A stretch of DNA of 64,000 bases from Reticulitermes speratus (taxonomy: Eukaryota; Arthropoda; Insecta; Blattodea; Rhinotermitidae), in contig JAJKFL010000330.1 in the NCBI GenBank assembly GCA_021186555.1, forward strand, positions 27,395,444-27,459,443, written 5' to 3'. The notes beneath the pieces were generated by a model. The model saw only the letters and a program-made list of their open reading frames with translations, had not been told where the DNA came from and did not search any database. Within the stretch, counting starts at the first letter, position 1; the number at the start of each line of letters is the position of its first letter. This document shows positions 58,691 through 64,000 of this stretch, piece after piece. The position numbers and the translations under genes were made by a program.

Positions 58691-61600
58691 TCACAGAGGT
58701 GACAGGCATGAATATAATTTGGATCGGAACACAGAAGGGAGTGGTCAAAAGATGTTGTGATATAACCCAGGTTGGGGTACAGAGCAGAATGAGCGGTAGA
58801 TGAGGAAGTGCGCAGTCATCGCCCTATCGATTAGAGTATGCCATTGTTGTGGGGAGAAAGGTAGTAGACGGTGAGTGTCACTGGTAACAAATTGCCCCCA
58901 GCACCGTGTAGAATACGTTCCTGGAAGATAAGGATCTGTTACGTCACCCCGTTCGAGGGGGGTGTGAGATTTGATCCCTTCAAGAGGTTGTTGCACTATT
59001 GAGTTTTTGTGTGTTTTGGTTACGGAGCTCTGCTTCAACCGCAAGACATTCGACCATAAAGCCAAATCCGTGCCCGCTACAGTGGTCAACGGAGGTCTTG
59101 TTTACAGCGAGTGAATGAATAGGAATTCCTGTTCCGCTTGTAGCATGAAAACGTTTGGCTCCGTATATATGTATATAAAGTTAGCAACATTGAAGCGTGT
59201 TCCATGGATTTGCGTTTACAATTTGCTAACGATGTATCACTCATGAGATACTCGTACATTAGAAGGGGAGGTTTACGGTTTTAGGATAAGCTTGTGTGGG
59301 TACAAATTTCGTGATTGTGTGGTTTTTGTACCCTGGAAGGTCCCGCATTCTAGAATTGGCTTGATGACCAGTTATCCTGACCAGGGTTCCATGTTCCTCG
59401 TTAGTCCCTGCAGTGATATGCTGAGACAGTACGTTAAAATATGCCATGACCACTTCCACGTTATTTGTAATGCACTTTGTAAGTCATTCTTTTATTCTAC
59501 GTTTATAACAAATGCTACCGGAATAGGTTTGTTTAGAAGAAGAGTAATCAAAGTATCATGCTGAAACAGAAAACGAAATAAAGTCTTATAAGAAAGATTT
59601 AATTTTCCACGTGTACCTGTTTGCGTACTGAATTATTTGAAAAGAAAAATCGCTTCCATATACTTGCTTTGCATGGCGAGGAAACCATAACTAACATCTC
59701 GTGCTGTAAGAAGCTGGCAGAAGTACTTGTCATGACAAGTGCAAGACAGCCGTCACCAAAAGTTTCATATTACAGGAAGTGGGTGTTTAAAAATTATTAA
59801 TTATAAAGAGTACGTAAGTTTTAGAGACGTCGGTTGTCGAAAGTTACATTTTCATTTCGGGTCGTACATTTTTTTAGGCAAACTTAATGGAAAGTAGTCT
59901 TTTTCTGATCATTGTTGCGAAATCAATGACGTGAGGCTATTTGTAAAAGCTGTTTGGAAGTTTGCACTAAGGAAGCTCAAGCATCGTTTGAGCTGAAATC
60001 TGCAAAGAACGATGAAGGTTCAGTGCCGCAAAGCGGGCGAACCGACAATTCCTTCCTTTTCTGGCCTTCTTGTAGCTTGGTAAGCAAGGAAAGTGTCCTG
60101 AAACTAAGAGTTTGGTTACGCAACACAGTTCAGCGCCATCTTTCTTGTGCTTGCCGTCTGGCCGGTCAGTCACACTTGCTCTGCCTACTATCTGTGTGCG
60201 CAAGTAGGTCAGTAGTTTCTTGCTGGCGTGCACTGCTGGATCTTGACTTTGCCGTCTGCCAGCACTACTGCCAGATTCTCACATATCGCTTTGGCTCGTA
60301 ATACAACCACTTCTTGTCGTAATTTTAAAATTGTTGACCGGAAGTTAAAAAAGTGTATGAACCAAACCAAACCAAAATTTGTAACAACCAAGCATCAGTG
60401 TAAGACGCTTATCTGCTAACACCGTGAAGGCTTATGACGGGAGGGGATGGGAAATATGACTTCACGGATTCTAGACCTCTGCAGTAGATTGAGATGAGTG
60501 GTCAGCTCATACTCTGGTCACTCCCTCCCTCATCCGTCGAAGCAAGAGCAACATGATGCGTTAATAGGTAAAAAATATAAAAACAGCATTCGCCTTCCCG
60601 CTTGCGAATCTAACATATGGGGAATAGAGGTCGAGGAACAAGAAGGTGGCGAGCCAAAGAAAGGCATGAAGTTTCTTATCAGTGAAAACAAATAGAAAAA
60701 GATCATAAATTTTCCGGCACAAATTTACGTTCCCATTTTCTGTTCTTTCCTAGAACTTAAACACCCGTTTGTTGACGGCCCTTCCATGAAAATGGAAAAT
60801 AATTTGAATATGCAGTGAAGTATACTCGGGCGCTATCCATATCATTACGGAATAAAACTTGTTTATTTACTGGTGATGAATTTGGCGTCTGCAAGTCGGT
60901 GCGGAGAAGGGGACGCTCCTAGTTTTTACTATGAACTGAAACTAACCCACGTAACATAAATTCAAATGGCCATTTTCTGCATAAATTCTGAGAGAAAAAA
61001 TATTGCGGCCTATAGATCCATAAAAGGGTAGCTTGGCCTCCACATCTAATTGAACAAGTTGCAAAAGTAATAATAATTCACTCGATTATTTAATCCTCTT
61101 TAATATCCCCGCCATGCCATCCCTTTATAAATGTTCACCAGGCTTGCCTTGTTCTGTGCGTTAACTATCATGTTGTACGGCTGCAATCAAACATAGGAGG
61201 AAGGTATAATCATCAGAAAATAATTGGAAGTATAGTATACTAGGAAGATATTTTCGCTGCCTTGTATCAAATATATGGTAATGCAGGGCTCAAACATACA
61301 CGCTGAAATACTACACACATACACGACCCTTATCATTCCATAGATCTTAAGTCATCGCCATTCTACCCATAGCAAAACGCACATGACAAACCACGGATCC
61401 TTCCTATGCTGGTAAAACAAGAAACAACACAATAAATTCTGGCACGGAGGCTTCAAGGCTGTAATAGCTATTATCCATAACACACAAAAAGCATGAAGGT
61501 TTATACTGTTATTTTCTAATACGCCTACATAAGAGGGCAGTAAGTATATATTCTACCTGTACCAATGTTGGTGCTTTTACTTCGTTAAGTGCTCGTTTTT

Positions 61601-62794
61601 CGGTCTTACAGAACTGACAAGCCTGCCTGTAGAAAAATTATCTTTACTTCAGGATAGTCACATTTGTGGATAAAAAGTTTCAGTATTTAGGTACGTATTT
61701 TTGAATGTGTGAAAGATTTGAAATTTGTTTCTATTTTCAGTGCACACGCTTTCAGTCGTTGCCTCAGATACTGCAGTTACGTTCGTGTTTGTTCGCTCTA
61801 ACGTTGACTGCCGTTCGGCAATGTCTTGTTTTTGAGTGACCTAGAAAACGGTCCTTGACTTCCAAAGTGAAGCTAACCCTTCCACTACCCACAACTTAAG
61901 CTTGGTTTGCTAGAACAAAGCGACAGTTACGTAAGCTTACAGTGTTTCATGCAGGGGCACTTGATTGGATAGAGCTACTCAAATAATCGTGAAACTTCTT
62001 CTTCGGTTCTGGAAAGTACAGTTTGTTGCTTCATGTAGACTTAGTTGAATTGTATAAACTATATAATTTAATAAACGGATTAATATTTTCCCTTCGGCAG
62101 CTAAATTTATGTTAGAAAAAATGAAGGTTCTAGCGATATTCATGATCTAGTGTTCCGTGCGAATATCCGTTCTGACGGTACTCATTACCTAACAGAGTTG
62201 CACTCCTTCAGTAACTCGTTACTTATGTTATTCTCTCAAATTTCACTCAGACTAAAACTAGAAGTATATTTTTGTGATCAGTTACCAGTAAACATCCTAA
62301 CTGCGTTTGCAAACAGTCATAAAATAATTATCCTAATCCTGTACAGTCAACCTGTTTTTTAAACTTCCTTTGGTAATCTTACTTTTCAGGATCAACAGTA
62401 TAAACAAAGTAGAGGTCATCGCAAATTTATCTATGTCGCTTGTAATTGTCAGTAAAGGTCATGGAAACTGTATTTGTGCTGCTTCTAATCGTCGTTTTCT
62501 TCTTTTCCTTAAGTAGGTCAATTCTCGTTTCACTACCTTATTTTGAAATTCCGTTTGCTTTGGTGTTGCATTTTCTTATTTTCCTTTCTGATAGTATTTA
62601 TAGCAATATTTTTCTCAGGTAATAGAAACGCAATTTTCAACACTGATAATTAATACAGCTGCCTTTGATTTCTCCCATCCTTACAATCCATCCTTAGAGG
62701 CAACTTATTGTTATCCCATGCAATTCTTCATCTTCCAAAAGAGGCCCAAGAAATGAGACACAAGTCTTCTAGAATGTTGCGCTATGTCGGCGGG
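58691..62794. other. no gene seen; possible SINE-1 relic at 60425
   Basis: About 4.1 kb with no supportable gene. 60425-60545 (GGATTCTAGACCTCTGCAGT, then GAGATGAGTGGTCAGCTCAT) resembles the minus-strand 3' half of SINE family 1 as at 39945-40000. An open frame at 59954-60301 has no family features. Confidence 0.35.
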
Positions 62795-62906
62795 TAGATA
62801 GTTACTGACATTTCGGACAATCATAGTGCCTTCGAATTCAGTCTTAAGCAGTATTGTAGGACTACCTGACGTCACAGAGAATCTTTATCAACGCCGGTGT
62901 GAGAAC
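62795..62906 (-). mobile_element. decayed hammerhead-bearing arm and shared segment
   Basis: The minus strand at 62850-62795 reads TTCGAAGGCACTATGATTGT then CCGAAATGTCAGTAAC, a worn copy of the 24619 arm. The plus strand at 62880-62906 carries AATCTTTATCAACGCCGGTG, which recurs at 15022. Confidence 0.5.
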
Positions 62907-63772
62907 CCCAAATTTAGAGTTTTGTTATCAAATTTCTGCATGCAGTTCTTGTCTTACCCATCCCACCACTGAACCTAGCCTCCTTGATTTCATTGTCCTC
63001 ACATTACAATGTGGCTTTACTAATCGCGAAAGTTCTCGTTATATATAAAATCCTAAATTGTTAACTTAATTTCTCATAACCCTAAAAATGTTTTAACCAT
63101 TAAAATGTCTTTCCTCTCTCTCTTCGTGCATACGTTACTGACATACCACAATACACTGTGTTAAGGGCAGTTTCAGGTCAACGGCATTTAGTGTGCATGT
63201 AGACTGCACTTGATTTTGTCCCCTTTCTGCTTGTGACCCACACACACACTATCCACCCATCGAGCCTTTATAGCTCCTGGGCTCGATCACTTTCTCTTTC
63301 TTGAAAGCGACAGGATATTCACACGGCGAACAATACCGCGGTGTGTAGGTGAAGAGCTATTACTTGCTTGTCGCGCCTTTTAAATGCATAGGCTTCATTC
63401 ATTGTATAGGATGAATTGTACACCATGGAAGGCTCGAAGGCGTGTCAGTGTTTGAAGAGCCTGAGATCCGTCATATCATCATGTCCGAGACAAAAAATAA
63501 AACTGATTTATTAACGTCATATTGATTTGCTGCTATATTAATTCACAACTTCGGCTCATAATATAATTAACTTCTTTGTTTGATTAAAGCGTGGGGTTGT
63601 TATGCTTTTAATTCAGGAATGTTAACAATTCTTTATGTTGTCTGTTACCCTTTTACACAAGTAAGTAAGTCGATTTGAAGACCCCATACTAAAGTAACAC
63701 TGCCTTAGGGGAAAATCGTGTTATAAAAATATTCTGCATATACTGTATTAAAAGACTTAGGCCTAGTTTGAA
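62907..63772. other. no gene seen
   Basis: No recognised feature. Confidence 0.4.
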
Positions 63773-63823
63773 TTCCGAATAAAACATATCTTAACTTTCA
63801 TTACTGTGATGTTTTATTCGGAA
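63773..63823. repeat. perfect 15-bp inverted repeat, 21-nt loop
   Basis: Arms TTCCGAATAAAACAT (63773-63787) and ATGTTTTATTCGGAA (63809-63823) are fully complementary. Function unknown; may be a small transposon end or chance. Confidence 0.85.
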
Positions 63824-64000
63824 CGTATTAATGGCCTTAGTTTGCTTCCGGGATAGTTACGTAATAGCAACAAGGTGTATTTTCGTGAAGGTATACACTC
63901 TTATTTGGATAAACTTCATTATGTTGATGTATTGTGTTCAAACTTATGTCCTCTTAATAAAACAAGAGTGGCAATATGGTTTTGAAATTCGAGTACGTAC
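63824..64000. other. no gene seen
   Basis: No recognised feature up to the end of the window. Confidence 0.4.

Overview
The window looks like transposon-rich, mostly non-coding DNA from a large animal genome, most likely an insect and plausibly a cockroach or termite relative. The reasons are a DD34D mariner, tRNA-derived SINEs, degraded LINE tails of a kind I associate with large insect genomes, hAT-like elements and many microsatellites, all in AT-rich sequence without operons or long open frames. The lineage is inference from repeat style. I find no host protein-coding gene, tRNA or rRNA gene that I can defend; the window is probably intergenic or intronic.

Layout. 1-9.6 kb: two copies of a tRNA-derived SINE (family 1), a (TAA)n/(TTA)n array and two fragments of a LINE 3' end (called LINE-2 here). 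9.67-9.98 kb: a TATG/TACG microsatellite. 10-14 kb: SINE-1 and LINE-2 fragments. 14.9-15.2 kb: a hammerhead-ribozyme-like motif followed by a perfect 26-bp hairpin. 16-22 kb: SINE-2 copies. 22.9-24.9 kb: two large foldbacks, each carrying an outward-facing pair of hammerhead-like motifs, separated by a LINE-2 tail. 25-31 kb: SINE and LINE fragments, a solo hammerhead-like arm and a small hAT-like element. 32.3-33.05 kb: a 44-bp minisatellite with a two-unit higher-order pattern. 35.2-37.3 kb: the largest coding relic, a broken LINE reverse transcriptase (LINE-1 here). 37.7-42.2 kb: hAT ends, a SINE-1 and a 396-bp non-autonomous hAT element. 43.75-45.08 kb: a complete 1331-bp mariner with near-identical TIRs and a frameshifted transposase. 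46-64 kb: more SINE-1/2/3, LINE-2 tails and hammerhead-like arms.

How the parts relate. SINE-1, -2 and -3 have RNA polymerase III box A/box B signatures and would have depended on LINE machinery. None of the elements here looks autonomous: the mariner has two frameshifts, the LINE has frameshifts and an altered catalytic residue, and the hAT elements are internally deleted or too short to code. The most interesting layer is the set of hammerhead-like motifs, often arranged as inverted outward-facing pairs, in at least four sequence subfamilies. Hammerheads are known in Penelope-like retroelements and retrozymes, so these are probably Penelope-type termini. All the copies that keep a readable core here have an extra U between the CUGANGA-type core and helix II.
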